From contig OX442316.1 in NCBI GenBank assembly GCA_949358305.1, positions 15,998,001 through 16,062,000 on the forward strand: DNA of 64,000 nucleotides. Direction: 5' to 3'. The position numbers were made by a program, and so were the translations under genes. Shown one piece after another: positions 23,509 through 35,800 of the stretch (position 1 is the first letter of the stretch; each line of letters starts with the position of its first letter). This DNA comes from Strigamia acuminata. Its lineage: Eukaryota > Arthropoda > Chilopoda > Geophilomorpha > Linotaeniidae. The notes beneath the pieces were generated by a model that saw only the letters and a program-made list of their open reading frames with translations, ran no database searches and had not been told where the DNA came from.

Positions 23509-25465
23509 AGTTATTATGCAAAAGAAAAATTCGACCGTGAACTATTGCAGCAAAGAAACACTGCAGACACACACGCAAACAATGTAAGTAACAAACCCAC
23601 CTTTCGTATCGGATGATCGGTTTTAAGGCGAAAAATGTTTAAAGTCTGTTCCTGCCATCCAAGTACTGATCAGACCCAATGTTGCTTAACTTCTATGTTC
23701 TACTTGTGAGCCGTAATCTGAACGTGCGTTAAATTGAGTTAGCACAGATTAAATCAGCTTATGTCTGGCTTAGATTAAATCAGGGCTTTGATTTGTATGT
23801 GCGCCTATGTGTCTGCAGCCGCGTACAAATTTCATGGGCAAAAGGGGTTGCGAATGGAAAAGGTTTAAGAAGCCCGGGATTAAATTATTTGTTGTCCAGC
23901 TTGCATATATTTTTTTATTTTGCTTACCTCATCATGCTAATTTAATTTAATTATTATTCTTAATTATTACAGCTAGCGGTCGAAGCAATTCGAAATGTGC
24001 CGACAGTTGTATCTCAGCATATCCAACATTTGATTTCAAACAAGTATAACAGATCATTGGGCCATAGAAATGGGTAATTGCTGAAGCGAGTTTAGTTTTG
24101 TCGGATTCCAATAATGCGTTTGAATTATTAGATTTTTCAATTTGCTATTGCACAAAAGAGCGTTAGCAGTGGCGTCCTCGGATGCTCTTTGTTATTTGGC
24201 AATTGCACTGGGCACGTCGTTTGGTGCTTATCTGATGTCGTGTAATGAAATCGACTATGTCGGATTCCATACGTAATGGTTCTCTACACTTATTGGTTAT
24301 AAACGTATCTGTTTCGATCGGATCGTTTTGATTGCAGGGTAATCTGTGTGCTTGTCAACAATATGTGGGAAGTCATAATTGCTTTCTCTGCGATACCGAG
24401 TTACAGCAAAGCTTGCATTTCTGCTCGTACATTTGTCGAATTGTTCGCTAGAAAAGCGTCGATTGAAAAGTCGAAATCGGCAGGCATTGAGTTGGCACGT
24501 TACAAATAAGTGTAGTTAATTGATTACCGATAAATGGTTAATTTTATTATTTCTTGAATAGATAAATGCGATTAAACCCAAAATCGAGTTTACTAACGTC
24601 CGGTTTTCATACCCAACGAGACCCGATGATAGAATCTTAAACCATTTGAATTTGGTGGTTGATAGTGGGAAAAATGTGGCGTTTGTAGGTGCGAGTGGAT
24701 GCGGAAAATCAACGTGTCTGCAGTTACTGCAAAGATTTTACGACCCAATCGATGGAAAAGTGGTAAATGTTTGCCTCGTCTTTATTTCTACATCCGCTCT
24801 AATGTATCTTACTTTTAGACATTGAGCGGTGTCGACATCAGAAGCTTAAACGTGTCGTTTCTGCGTTCATTAATCGGCTACGTTTCGCAAGATCTGGTGC
24901 TTTTCAGCCGAACTATTGGCGAAAACATTGCTTATGGTGACAACGAGCGCAAGGTCGAAATGCACGAAATAATCGACGCGGCGCGCAAAGCAAACATTCA
25001 CGAATTCATTACGAGTTTGCAACAGGTTTATTAGGCTTAAAAATTCGCTTTTGACGCGTGAAAAATACAAAGATGTTTGTTAAAAACAGGGTTACGACAC
25101 GTTGATTGGTGCGCGAGGTGTGGAATTGAGCGGCGGACAAAAACAAAGAGTCGCCATTGCTCGGGCGCTCGTTAAAAATCCGGAAATATTGTTGCTGGAC
25201 GAAGCCACATCCGCCCTCGATAATGAGAGCCAAATGGTAAAGATTGCGTGACATTGTGTCGAGTTTTCTAAATGAATTTTGATGAATTTAGGCGGTGCAA
25301 CAATCGCTGGAGAAAGCACTGAAAGGTCGCACGTGTATCATCGTTGCTCATCGCTGGTCAGCAATTCAAAATGCGCAGAAAATTGTCGTTTTTTCGCGAG
25401 GAAAAGTAGAAGAAATGGCGACAAAGGAAACCTACATTGAAGTATTCTTGCGGAGTAAACTGTAA

Positions 25466-26759
25466 TGTCTGTATTTGCATTTAATTGTTAATTTGATTTA
25501 CGCAGAAAAATTGAAATTTCTAATTTTATTACACTTGCCCAAAGCGATAAATGAAATAAACAAGATCATAAAAAGAATAATAACTATTTAGTTATTTAAT
25601 CAGTTAACAGGGGCGCAGTTAGTCGTCACTGTTTAGAACGCTGTAATACTCGGTGCGGCGCTGACTATTAACATGGCAGTGAACATTGCACGTCCTTTAT
25701 TGCACTGTGCGTGGGCATCACGAGTGGTTTTAGTTTCTGCTACGTATTTTTATATCTGAACCAATGGGAGAATTTAAATAAAATGGAGGGCCAGGACAGA
25801 CAAAATGATTATCCAGTGTCAAATACTTTTAGGAATTAGAAGAAAAAAAATCCAAAATACACGTAGTCGCAGTTTTCCATGGCGCGGTATACAACTCCTT
25901 GCCAAAAAAATGGTCTACTCTATTTTTTGGAACTTTTAATATTTGAAATTTCTCAGAAACTATTTTTCACAAGTAAAAATGGTTTTAGGAGGATTTAAAG
26001 GATTGTTAGAGCTATCATTTCGTTAAAAGTTTTTTTAAAAAAATGAATAGTTAAAGAGAAAAAAATTAAAAACTCTAAAAAGTGACTATTTACAATATTT
26101 CTCATAACTTGTAAACAGAATGAGATAAAATTAAAAACTAAACAGATTTGAGACCGTCTATATCTCAGGAAACTTTTCTAAATTGGATGTACTCTGTATA
26201 TCCATACACAACTGTTGACGAATCAAGTCATAGCTATAACATGTTACAGTTCGACACAATAATGCTTCAATGCTAAAGTTTCGTTTCGATTCGTCAACAG
26301 TTGTGCTTGCCACGATTTTTCAAAAAATAGTGGTTGTCTACCCCTTTACATAGCTCCATTACGCTTTTTTTTTAGGGCCTTGGAAGTTTTAACAAAAAAT
26401 TTCTTCAAAACAATTATTTGTTAAGTTAAGATTGGCTGCCATTTTGTTTGAAATTGTTTTGTTCTAACCACAGGTCAAGATGACGTCACTCGTCACAAAG
26501 TGATCTGATTGGCTCGTGATGTTTTCTATAGCAAAAAATAGAAACGGAGTCTATTTTATCTGCCTGCAATTTTCTGCCCGAATAAGAGGAAGTGACGTCA
26601 TAGCAGAAAATAAAACTGGGTAGAAAACTGGACTTTCTGTCCTGTTTCAGCTCAGTAGAACCTAAGGTCCGATTGTGCGAACAAATCGGTTTCCAAGTCT
26701 CGCAATTAGTTAGGCATAATTTTTTTCTTTTCTCTTTTAATTTATTAAAATTAATTCAG
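25466..26759. other. Intergenic region between copies B and C
   Basis: No gene is seen. It contains AT-rich unique sequence, a hairpin element at 26207-26305 (ACTGTTGACGAATC and its inverse), and at 26422-26662 a left-truncated copy of the MITE found at 10773-11168, again with two TGACGTCA octamers. Confidence 0.5.
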
Positions 26760-26882
26760 GGTTCCATGGACTGTTGTGGTGACCTTGCAGTTTCTTTTCA
26801 TTGGATATCGCCGAACTGGATGCACATGTTTGAGTACTTGGTCTATCGTTTGCATTTCTATGGGATTTACAGCCGTTTTAAA
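26760..26882 (+). pseudogene. C1GALT1-like last-exon fragment before copy C
   Basis: After the acceptor TTAATTCAG it reads DCCGDLAVSFHW, then EYLVYRLHFYGIYSRFK, matching the C terminus of core 1 galactosyltransferase. It is the counterpart of 11380-11502. Several B/C differences are silent in this frame, supporting past coding use. The preceding exons are absent, so it is a relic carried along with the ABCB duplication. Confidence 0.75.
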
Positions 26883-27734
26883 ATGGAACGAGATGCTTTT
26901 TGGTGCCAAATTTGGGAACACAAAAGTAAGTTTGTTGGATGCGTTGAATTGGACTTTGAGATAAATTTTAATAATTTTTAGATTAATAGAAAATAATCTG
27001 TACCTCTCAGAGTTCGAGTAAATAAAAAAATTGACTTTGGAAAGGATGGAGTGAACGCAATTTGTTGCACATAAGTTTCCATTGAGTGAATTTGTATTGC
27101 TTGTAATTAGGGCGATTTATTTTCAAGGTGTGTGGACTTTCCTTGTTTTAACCTGAAAGAGAATAATCAGAAATGAAAATTACGCAAGAGAAAAACTGCT
27201 AATAGCAACTCCCGGGCCCCCTTGCACAATTTGTGAAGTTTTCTTGAACCTGCGTGCACGATACCATTAATGGACATTTCCTAATGCAGATTACAATACA
27301 CTTATGTTTAACAAGTGTAATATTAAAATAATGATGTCTTTGTGATGCTTCATTAGAATTCATAATGGTTTAAGGATAAATAATTATTGTAAAAGCATCA
27401 TAACATTCATTCAGATACGAAATGGTGATGGGGATGTTCCGACAAGATTTACGCAGGACATCTGTTGGTTCACTTGGTAGGACGATACGGTAAAATTTAT
27501 TAACGATATTCATTCTTCCATTCAAAACCGAAACTCTAGTTTCGGGTGGCGTAAAATAGCTTCAAAGATTAAATGATTTTTTTGTCTTGTTATGGACTTA
27601 CTAAATGCGATGTTTGTTAAAATATTTTCTTATTTTTCTATTAGATTGGCAACATCACCTCGTTTTGCTGAGAAGAAAACAAATTCAAGTTTTACTAGTG
27701 CGTGCAAAGTTGTGAGTATTCTGGGGGTGATCAC

Positions 27735-27906
27735 CAGGGCTGGACTGGGAACAAATTTAGTACTTAATATCTGGATAGGTTGGGCCAAGGGAACAAACTT
27801 ATACCGGGAAATCTGGATAGTTCGGGCCATGGGGTATGAAAAAAAAATTCACAACGTCATGGACCACCGGGAAATTCCCGATGTCCCACCGGCCAGTCCA
27901 GCACTG
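27735..27906. repeat. hAT-type MITE in intron 2 of copy C
   Basis: Orthologous to 12418-12591, with the same GTGATCAC flanks at 27727-27734 and 27907-27914. Confidence 0.85.
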
Positions 27907-28802
27907 GTGATCACCTGATTACTGCCTTTGTATCAACACTGGCAAAACAGTGAGCCAATGAGAATAAGTGGATTCTCCGGGCAAATAGAATTCAGCCCAG
28001 GCATAGGTGGGTCCTAATTTGAATCGTTATTTTCAGGTAAGAAATGCGAGTTGCATGGAAATCATTTATTTCGTATTGGGATGCATTCTGGCCATTGTAA
28101 ACGGCATCTGTGGTTGGCCAATTTTAGTTTATTTCAGCGCATATTTTGCCCAAGACCTATCGAATATTTTAGGTAATCTGAAGGAACATTCCCACATTGG
28201 TGCTGCAAATGGAAGCCAGGAAATTGTTTTACACACTTCCAAGTATACAAATGTAATTTTTTTAAAAAGTTTTTTGAAGACATTCTTATATTTCTTGGTT
28301 TGGTTAGTTTTTCGACCGAAATCGAATTAGAATGGAGAAATACTATTATCAATTTCACTATTCCAGTCTTCATTGCTGGAATAGTTGGTTTGTTTACTGG
28401 CTACTTGTTTTGTTTAATCCTTAACTCCACTGCAGAAAGTATTGTTTTTCGTTTGAAAAAATTGTATTTCAAGAAACTTCTTGAGCAAAACATGAGTTGG
28501 TTTGACACAAAAACGCAGGGGGAACTCATATCATCGATTTCAAGGTATTAGCACTTTACTAGTTGAATAATTAGAGTGAGAATTGTTAATTGTGTTCATT
28601 TTTCAATTGTAGGAGTTCAGGTTTGGTGCAGGCAGCACTGGGAGACAAGTTGGGTGTGTTTCTTTCATCCATATCAAATGTGTCAGTTGGATTTGTCATT
28701 TGTTTGTGCAGTGGCTGGAAATTGACATTAGTCATGTCTTTTTATTACCCCATTTTAATTCTCATTTCAAAATTGTGTAACAAAGTATAAGGATATTCAT
28801 AT

Positions 28803-29361
28803 TAGTGAGTTTGCGGTTGCCAATTGTTCCTTATAATTATGAGTTACAAGCTCATAATTATAATTATAATTCCTTCTTGGATTAGGCACTTGCGGTACAA
28901 CAAATATATTACATATTTTTACAAATTATACTTATAAATACCATGTGAACAGTACAAATCCCTTGCATGTAATGGTAGAACAAATCCATATGCAAAAGAA
29001 AATGAAAATCTGTAGTTTTACTAATTTGACATTTTTCAGACATAAAATTGTCTTCCAGTTTATTTATTTGCTTACCTGGAATGATTTTAGTTGTTTCTAT
29101 CCTTTGATGGCAGAAAGAAATTGTGATTGAGGCTGATTGTTGAAACAGGTCTGGCAGCCATTTTGAATTTCCATCAGCACTATCAGCGCCATTTGCAATA
29201 GTGGGAGGAGCTTCAAATAGTGATAAGCGATCTGATTGGCTCCCTTATTTTACAAAATAGTGTAAAAGTTGAGGAGTTACGTTATGTTATAAGTCCATTT
29301 TTATAATTATGAGCTTGTAACTCATAATTATAAGGAACAATTGGCAACCGCAAACTCACTA
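28803..29361. repeat. MITE with about 60-bp perfect terminal inverted repeats, intron 5 of copy C
   Basis: TAGTGAGTTTGCGGTTGCCA at the left is matched by its inverse at the right, and the inversion continues for about 60 bases. Copy B has the empty site near 13470, so the insertion postdates the duplication. Confidence 0.85.
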
Positions 29362-30010
29362 TATTAATTATTATTATTTATTACAAATGTTTTTTTTTAA
29401 ATAGTGCCAAGAAAAGAGCCTGAAAACTATCGAAATATTAAATGGTGATTTAGCAGAACTTGTCCAAGAAGTTGTTGGTGCAGTAAAAACAGTTTTTGCA
29501 TTTGGTGGCGAACAAGTGGAAGTAAACAGGTTAGTCGTTAAATTTGTGATTTCTCGGTGTTTCTATATAAACAGCAAAAGTAGAAGAGACGAAAACATGT
29601 CTAACTACTGGGTGGCCGAAATAAAACCAGCCCGACATTACAAGGACGGTTACTAAGGGTGTCACAAAAAGTGTACACATTGTTTAATTAAATATACAGG
29701 GTGTCCTAAAAGTCCTAAAAGTCCTGGCAGGCTCCCCAGGTTGTTGAGATATTCCAGTTTAAATCTGTGGCACCAGATTCAGGACTTTGCAATTTTGCAA
29801 TTTTGCAATTTTGCGCCATATTGAAAAGGTCGCCGCTCAAAAACTAAGAGGGCTGCAGCGTTGTCCTTTTCAGAGTTTGTAGAGGGGAAAGTCCTCTATC
29901 GTTTGGGTTTTGAAAAAAAAGAATCCGTGGTCACGTTGTTGAGATATTCCCGTTTTAATCTGTGGCACCAGATTCGGAAATTTAATACTGTACAAGTCTT
30001 TTTTGCGCTA

Positions 30011-30580
30011 CAGTCGAAACTCTTTATAACGAATCGCGATATAACGAATTATCGCTATAACGAATTAGCGAAAATGACTTGGTTGGCCAGCCATAGAACA
30101 CCATATTAAATATATTCGTTATAACGAATTTCGATATAACGAATTATTCGTTATAACGAACAAGTTTTCAGGTACACTGTAATACCAACAAGCCCTCGTT
30201 ATAACGAATTTTCAAAACTGATCACATGACTCACAACATCTTATGCCCATGTTAGGAACACATTTAGAAAAAATGAAAAATTTTGTGTTTTAAAATGGCT
30301 GCCAAATGAAAAGAAATTTTGATTTAGGACAAGTTGAACATTTATAATGCCATTAACAATGGCAAGAAGCTACCAATTGTAGCAGTTGAGTTTAATTTGT
30401 CCCGTTTTAACAATTTCAACAGTTTTTAAGAATCGGGATAAAATTAACATGATTTTATGAATAAATAATGTTGTTTATGATAAAATTTTATTTTTTTCAG
30501 CTAATTCGTTTTAACGAATTCTCGTTATAACGAATCGATTTGTCCGGTCCCTTGCGATTCGTTATAAAGAGTTTCGACTG
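30011..30580. repeat. Pogo/Tigger-type MITE
   Basis: CAGTCGAAACTCTTTATAAC and its perfect inverse form the ends, with TA duplications at 30009-30010 and 30581-30582. The interior repeats TTATAACGAATT. Ends of this kind are typical of the pogo branch of Tc1/mariner. No transposase frame is present. Confidence 0.8.
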
Positions 30581-31084
30581 TATATTCAAATGGTTGCTGC
30601 TCCAAAACTAATAGGGGTAGACACTCGTGGTTTTCAGGGTTTGTTAAGGAGAAAGTCTTCTTTCTTTTGGTGTAAAAACCATTAAAATCTGTGGTAAAAA
30701 AAAAATTGGGATTTGTTCTATCTGTATAGTTTGGGCGAATGTGAATGTGGTGCCAATTTCAGCCCGGTTCTATAAACAGCAAAAAAACAAGACGAAAACA
30801 TGTCTAACTACTTACTGGGTGGCCCAAATAAAACCAGTCCGACAATACAAGGAGGGTTACTAAGGTGTCTCAAAAAGTCTCAAAAAGTGTACACGGCTCG
30901 ACAATATGAGCAATCGCTACTCCGGATTCGCTCTTTAGAGTGTCGGTATTTTAGTCTTCGCTATTATTGTCCTTCGTCGAACAAACGGCCTAAAATGAAC
31001 ACATTCATGGTTAGGCACGTTTGTGTGTATAATTTTCTTTCCGTTTTGATAAATGATACAAACAGATACCTAGTGTTTTGTTAC

Positions 31085-31821
31085 TAGGCGCATTCGAAAA
31101 GTCATTTAAACGAGTGTAAACGTGTTTACACTCGTTTTCACACGACATTTACACGAATTAATTCGTGTAAATGTCGTGTAAACTGGTTAAACGGAAACGG
31201 CCTGTACGCCACGTTTCCGTTTAAAATCTCCGTGCAACGAGTTTTCTCGTACAAATCGGGTCTTGCTGGCAGCCATCTTGGATTTTCGTTAGATCGGTTG
31301 GAACGATGTCGATCGCAAGAACAATTTTGTAGCAGGTATTAGCCGCATTCTTGCGATCGAATGGGCCGATGTTCGACCGCATTTGTACGATCGAATGCGG
31401 CCGACGTTCGACCGACGTTCGGCCGCATTTGTACAATCGAATGCGGCCGACGTTCGGCCGACGTTCGGCCGACGTTCGGCCGCGTTTGTGCGATCTAATG
31501 CGGCCGGTGTTCGGCCGCATTTGTGCGATTGAGGCGGATGTTCAGCCGATTCCCGTTCTTAAATAAATATTAATGATAAAAATAATTAAAATAAATTTAC
31601 ATTTTATAATCATGTTTTTATAATCTCCTGTTTTTTTAGAGTAAACAACAACAATAATGACTATGGTTATTATTTGGACTAATTTAATATTTACACTTGA
31701 ATTTACACTGAATTTTGCACAGAAATTTATTTTGATACTCGAAAATTAGGTCGTTTAACTTGACATTTACACTACCAGTTGCACTGGTTGTTTAGTGCAA
31801 ATTAGTTTTCGAATGCGCCTA
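31085..31821. repeat. MITE with TAGGCGCATTCGAAAA ends, palindromes and a GC-rich repeat core
   Basis: Inverted ends TAGGCGCATTCGAAAA and TTTTCGAATGCGCCTA. Near the left end are two strong palindromes (around 31109-31134 and 31141-31178). At about 31340-31540 there is a GC-rich array of GCCGACGTTCG units, unlike the AT-rich surroundings. Copy B lacks the insertion. Confidence 0.75.
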
Positions 31822-32467
31822 TTGTTTCTGTTTGTAGTTTGGTTTTTGGGTAAATGGCAATTCAAATTTCTTCGTTTTCAACCCATAAACCACTTCATTC
31901 GTTACAATTTAATTGCAGACTTACAAATCGTTTGCATGTCTCACGCAAAATGAACATTCAACAGGGAGTTGTAAGTGGAATTAATTTTAGTTTAGTTTTT
32001 CCGACCACGCTGTTATTTGTTATACTGGGGATATGGTATGGCATCAGTCTGATGTACGTCGACAATGCCGACTTGTACGATGTTAGACATGTTTTTTTGG
32101 TAAGTTCTTTTGTTTTTCTTTCATGCACCATCTCTTAGTTTCAAATTTGTTTGTTGATTTTAGATTGTTTTTGTATTTCTCTATTCCGGGCTTTTTATAA
32201 GACAAGCTGTATCGTTACTCAACGTTCTCACCCTTGGATTCGGTGCTGCACGCGACATGATTAATGTCATTGAAAAAGTTAGAAGCAAAAACTTGCTTTT
32301 GTTTGTATGTGATCTGCACTGTTTGTTTCTGCTTTTAGGATCATGATATCGACAACAGTAATTGTGAAGTCAAAATTTTACAGAAATTAAGCGGTAATAT
32401 TGAATTGAATAAAGTGTTATTCTTCTACCAATCAACCGATGAAAATGTAATTAGGAAACAATGATTA

Positions 32468-32859
32468 AGGGCCGGCTCAAGATAGGATCAAGCGTGCGTT
32501 GCGCCAAGGTGAATGGGGTGCATTAATGCGCCCAAAATTCACCAACTATACTCCGTTCCGGTATAACGTCGTCCTAATTCCAGCCTTATCACTGGTGTAG
32601 TGGCACAAAAAAGTAGTTCAAAACACCAGAATTGTAATCTAACTCCAGACATTGTGATCGATTACCAACACAAATGCAGAGTCAATTGACTCTGACAAAG
32701 GTGATGCTTTGACACGAAACTACTTTTCCGCTTAGTAGAGCACAGTCGAAAGTTAGGCGTAATTCGGCACGGAAATAGGACAACGTTATACCGGAACGAA
32801 GTATAGCATTGAAAGCATAAAAACGATCGCACCGGGCGCTGATCGCTTGAGCCAACCCT
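32468..32859. repeat. hAT-like MITE carrying a nested Tc1/mariner-type MITE (32549-32803)
   Basis: The outer element matches 14837-14989 in copy B. The inner 255-bp element has 20-bp ends TACTCCGTTCCGGTATAACG differing at one base, and TA duplications at 32547-32548 and 32804-32805. Copy B shows the exact empty site, CGACTAGCATTG. Confidence 0.9.
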
Positions 32860-35800
32860 ACTATGATTTTAAAATGAAAATTTCTACTTAGTTGTCATTT
32901 TCTGTATAGACAGTTGTGGCGCAAGGTCTAAGCTTAAACATCAAAGCTGGCGAAACGGTTGCGTTGGTTGGACCCAGCGGAGGAGGAAAATCCACCATTT
33001 TACAATTGATTCTTCGGTTTTACGACCCGCAAGAGGGCGAGGTAAGTTTACAATGATTCCCTTAAGCTCCTAGTAAATGTCCGTGTGGTTAATCTTATTT
33101 GAGACCAAACTCTCAGGCAACTTTTTGAACCAGGCGATTGTTTTGGCGTTTGTTTACATGTGGCAAAGTCTCGCCAACCAGACCTGAATTGATGAGAGTT
33201 GGAGCCGATCAACAGGTAGATTAAGTCCATTGATTTTAACTGATTCGTTCATTGTAGATTCTTATTGACGGAGTTCCACTGAGAGAATTAAACATCGGTT
33301 GGTTCCGAAGCAATGTTGGCGTGGTCAATCAAGAGCCGCATTTGTTCAATACAACCATCAGAGAAAACATCAAATTTGGCAAGGAAGACGCTTCTGATGA
33401 AGAAATCATTGCGGCTGCTAAAGCGGTCCACGTCCACGAGTTTATCCTTAAATTACCTCAAGTAATTCTTCATTTTTCTTTTAAAAAGAGGCCTATATTT
33501 ATTGTCGAACATTTGCTTAGCAATATGATACGGTGGTAGGTGAACAGGGCTCTCTCTTAAGTGGCGGTCAAAGGCAGCGAATTGCAATAGCTAGAGCGTT
33601 AATCAGAAATCCGGCCATTCTGCTTCTGGACGAAGCCACTTCTGCTCTAGACAGCGAAAGCGACAGAAAAATTCAAGATTCCTTAACTAAAGCCAGTTGT
33701 GGACGAACCGTGATCATAATTGCGCATCGGCTGAGCACGGTTCGGACTGTGGATCGAATAGTTGGAATCAAAGATGGCCAAGTGGTGGAACAGGGGACGC
33801 ATCAAGAATTAGTGGACAAAAAGGGACTGTATTATCAACTGTTGCAATCTCATGAAGATAAAGGTAAGCAAATAGTTTGTGCGTTCCATTGCTGCCCAGA
33901 AGTCGTAAGTTGGTTGATGGTTGTTTAGGTGAAGAAGACGAAGAAAATGCAGATGGTGAAAGATCATGTTCAAATGCACTGAAACACGATCGCTCCACAC
34001 ATGATTATCTGCAGGCTGGAAGTACTAAAGATTCTTCCAGTTTGGTACGAGCTAAACACATTCTGACCAGTGAATCCACTAACTCTCATTGGTCAGTTGG
34101 CGAATTACTGCTGGCTTCCTCGCGCATCAGAAAAAAGTTCCGATAATTTGTTTGCTTTACATGTAACAATCAGGGTCAGATTTAAGCAAATGCAAAAGTG
34201 ACGAAATTTTGCCGTGCTGCTGTGCCAAAAATTGCTAACAAGTAAGCTATTTGTGCAGAATTTGTGCATTTGGGGCGCCATGGAAAAATCTTGAAACCAC
34301 TGGGCTAGATAATGACGCGATCATTCTCATTAAATCAACACTGGCACGATTATAATTAGTGGATTCTTTAGGCAGATAGTGTGTTTGACATATGACATTC
34401 AGTATTTACTGTTTACGTTTGTTTCTCTTTCAGTTGGCAAACAAATCTGAAATGAAGAAATCATTCTTGGCGATGCTTCAGCTTTGCACGAGCGATTTCT
34501 TTATTTTTATTGGTATTGCATCATCAGCTCTCTTCTACGTGCTTTGTCTATTAGCAAGACCATTTACTGCAGCAAACTTACTAAATGTAACGTCTCTCGA
34601 GTGGATAGTGATTATTCATGCATTTCACATTATTTGTATTTAGTTAATAATAGAGAAAAGTTACTACGGTCACCATCACACATTTGCGTTTTGGGCTGGA
34701 AGTTCCATACTTGTAGGAGTCGGCGTTCCTCTATCATTTCTCACGAAACTGGGTCTGCAATGTATGGCCGAGGAAAACTTGCTCGTGCGCATCCGCCAGC
34801 GCGCATTGGCGGCCATTTTGCAACAAGATGTCGGCTGGTTCGACGAAACGAGTCAAAATGTTGGCAATTTGTGCTCGATGATGATGATTGACGCCGAAAA
34901 TGTGAAACAGGTGTAATAAATGTCGAATTGTAAATTGTTAGTTTGAAATATTCACTTTTTGTGTCTCTTTAGATCCCTGGTGCCATATTAGGATCGTGGC
35001 TTTTCACGAGTCTCGCATTCACGATGATGCTGGCATTCAGCTTGTGGATGCAATGGAAACTAGCGCTAGCAGTTGGCGTAATGTCCATCGGCATCTTTGC
35101 GAGTTATTACGCAAAAGAAAAATTCGACCGTCAACTATTGCAGCAAAGAAACACTGCAGACACACGCGCAAACAATGTAATTCAGTACAACTAACAAACC
35201 CGCCTTTCCTATTGGATGTGGATGTTTAAAGTCTATTCCTGCCATCCAAGTACTGATCAGATCCAATGTTGCTTAACTTCTGTATTCTAGTGGTGAGCCG
35301 TAACCTGAACGTGCGTAAAATTGAGTTAGGTTTAAGTCCAGCACAGATTAAATTAGCTTATGTCTGCCTTAGGTTTAGATTAAGTAGTAACATGTCCTTT
35401 TTTATTTTGCTTACCTCATCACGCTAATTTAATTTAATTATTATTATTCATTATTCCAGCTAGCGGTCGAAGCAATTCGAAGTGTGCCGACAGTTGTATC
35501 TCAGCACATCCAACATTTGATTTCCAACAAGTATAACAGATTATTGGGCCAAAGAAATGGGTAATTGGTGAAACGAGTTTAGCTTTGTCGGATTCCAATC
35601 ATGCATTTGAATTATTAGATTTTTCAATCTGCTGTTGCACAAAAGAGCGTTAGCAGTTGCGTCGTCGGATGCTTTTTGTTATTTCGCAGGTGCACTGGGC
35701 ATGGTGTTTGGTGCTTATCTAATGTCGTGTAATGAAATCGACTTTGTCGGATTCCGAACGTAATTGTTCTTTACTGTACACTTATTGGTTATAAACTTAT

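Larger units (their letters stand above)
12132..25465 (+). pseudogene. ABCB/P-glycoprotein-like transporter copy B, full 23-exon plan, interrupted by a copia element
   Basis: Exons: 12132-12199, 12327-12393, 12717-12922, 12980-13216, 13285-13456, 13521-13645, 14286-14469, 14530-14643, 14705-14812, 15040-15171, 16392-16595, 16655-16997, 17063-17190 (TMD1-NBD1-linker), then 18046-18198, 18255-18521, 18584-18717 plus 23514-23583, 23973-24073, 24159-24272, 24338-24509, 24562-24762, 24819-25025, 25090-25236, 25292-25465 (TMD2-NBD2). Phases agree throughout. NBD1 has [17 protein letters not shown] and [14 protein letters not shown]2 has GASGCGKST and LSGGQKQR. The start ATG is chosen because its frame splices into TM1 in both B and C. 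Lesions: copia splits exon 16, exon 19 ends in an in-frame TAA if its donor is GTGTAG, and the C-terminal tail after residue motif RGKVEE differs from A and C. Without the insertion it would be a full efflux pump. Confidence 0.88.
29573..31918. repeat. Expanded intron 6 of copy C: stacked repeats
   Basis: Intron 6 is 640 bp in copy B but 2389 bp here. Direct repeats of about 115 bp (29573-29690 and 30777-30895, sharing GACGAAAACATGTCTAACTA) flank a block containing a pogo-like MITE (30011-30580); a further MITE follows (31085-31821). No exon is visible. Confidence 0.6.

Noticed and set aside
31339-31540. GC-rich block considered as a CpG island or promoter
   Set aside because: It consists of a tandem GCCGACGTTCG repeat within a mobile element inside an intron.
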